From the NCBI GenBank assembly GCA_020627785.1, contig JAHDGF010000002.1:124001-188000 (forward strand): DNA of 64,000 nt, read 5' to 3'. This document shows positions 63,178 through 64,000 of the stretch, piece by piece. The position numbers were made by a program, and so were the translations under genes. Source of the stretch: Saprospiraceae bacterium (lineage in GTDB: Bacteria > Bacteroidota > Bacteroidia > Chitinophagales > Saprospiraceae). The first letter of the stretch is position 1; each line of letters starts with the position of its first letter. Under the pieces are notes generated by a model that was given only the letters and a program-made list of their open reading frames with translations, did no database searches and was not told the DNA's origin.

Positions 63178-63953
63178 GATATTTCTTTTTCTATTAGTTG
63201 TGTAATATGTATAAAATCGTCTACCGATAATTGCTCTGGTCTTTTAGTGAAAATTTCTTTTTGAAGTAACTCTGATTCTGGCACAACTTCCTTTAAAGTA
63301 TTTCTCATCATTTTTCGGCGCTGATTGAAGGTTGTTTTAACTACTCTCTTGAATAATTTTTTACTGCACGGAAGTTCTTTAACATCGTTTCTTTCAACAA
63401 GTATAACTGCACTTTCAACTTTTGGTGGAGGATTAAATGAACCTCTGGAAACTAAAAATAATCTCTTGCAATCAAAATAGCATTGAACGAGTACGCTTAG
63501 GATACCATAAGTTTTTGATCCTGGTTTAGCGACCACTCTATCCGCTACTTCTTTTTGAAACATCCCTACCATACCCGGAATACGTTGGTGATGTTCAAAC
63601 ATTTTAATCAATAACTGTGAAGAAACATTGTAGGGGAAGTTTCCAACCAAAAAGAAATTATCAGCTCCAAAAAATGTTTCAATCGGCATTCGGATCATAT
63701 CACCAAGAATAATTTGATCTGCTTTTAGGCTCGGTAAATCTCTATTAAGAATGGTAACCATATCTTCGTCAATTTCAACTACCTTTAGGTTATAATTTTC
63801 ATTGAGGAGATATTTGGTAAGAACGCCTTGGCCTGGACCAACTTCAAGAACATTGGAGCCTTCAGGAACAAGAGATTTTATGGAATCATTGATTTTTTCC
63901 TTAATCCCTGTGTTAATTAGGAAGTGTTGGCCGTACTTTTTCTTGGTTTTCAC
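63174..63953 (-). CDS. rsmA: 16S rRNA dimethyladenosine transferase
   Basis: I choose GTG at 63953 (KTKKKYGQHFLINTG), since KKxxGQHFL is the family's opening; a GTG at 63968 would add five residues. The 259-residue SAM-dependent enzyme dimethylates A1518 and A1519 of 16S rRNA. Motifs are VLEVGPGQGVLTKYL (SAM site) and NFPYNVSSQLL (the NLPYNISS-type catalytic loop). It overlaps yqeY by four bases. Confidence 0.95.
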   Translation of the reverse strand: MKTKKKYGQHFLINTGIKEKINDSIKSLVPEGSNVLEVGPGQGVLTKYLLNENYNLKVVEIDEDMVTILNRDLPSLKADQIILGDMIRMPIETFFGADNFFLVGNFPYNVSSQLLIKMFEHHQRIPGMVGMFQKEVADRVVAKPGSKTYGILSVLVQCYFDCKRLFLVSRGSFNPPPKVESAVILVERNDVKELPCSKKLFKRVVKTTFNQRRKMMRNTLKEVVPESELLQKEIFTKRPEQLSVDDFIHITQLIEKEIS

Positions 63954-64000
63954 TTGCCAAAGGTACACTTAGAATTATTTTTACATAAGTAAAAGAATCA

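Overview
The window reads as chromosomal DNA of a marine-type member of the Bacteroidota, most likely a Saprospiria-like lineage. The evidence is the low G+C (roughly one third by eye), mutY-ssb-gldE-gldD gene order, secreted proteins with type IX secretion (T9SS) sorting tails, a 1,099-residue SecA, promoters of the TTG-N20-TAnnTTTG type, and frequent TTG starts. No tRNA, rRNA, insertion sequence, prophage or CRISPR array was seen.

Layout. 1-792: mazG-like and dtd run leftward. 792-1184: a very A+T-rich gap with six DnaA-box-like 9-mers, a candidate replication origin. 1185-2956: heme A synthase and a hydrolase run rightward. 2968-13715: a leftward block with an M1 peptidase, thrC-thrB-thrA preceded by a structured leader, an ALDH7-type dehydrogenase, a 42-residue membrane protein and aminopeptidase P. 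Two parS-like palindromes lie between the M1 peptidase and thrC. 13868-28253: a rightward housekeeping block with rpoN, secA, a SPOR-like protein, rodA, tgt, lptG, an ECF sigma factor, mutY, ssb, gldE, gldD and an MscS channel. 28287-48795: an accessory-looking zone of secreted proteins, with a TPR-LytTR regulator, three proteins that look like decayed metzincin proteases, an aminotransferase, purU, a frameshifted PLP decarboxylase and a nitroreductase. 48974-63953: a large sortilin-like protein, a ferredoxin and its reductase, a DNA-repair helicase with its phosphoesterase, a propeller/barrel protein, small membrane proteins, yqeY and rsmA.

How it fits together. The thr genes form a complete aspartate-to-threonine tail. 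secA, rodA, lptG and gldE/gldD build the envelope and its secretion and gliding apparatus. The secreted proteins at 28-49 kb are probable clients of T9SS, whose core genes are not in the window.

The most notable signals are at the DNA level. The 12-mer GCTTTCGCAAAT occurs nine times on both strands, inside genes in three reading frames and in intergenic gaps, far above chance. The origin-like DnaA cluster and the parS pair lie within 5 kb of each other, and each makes the other more credible.
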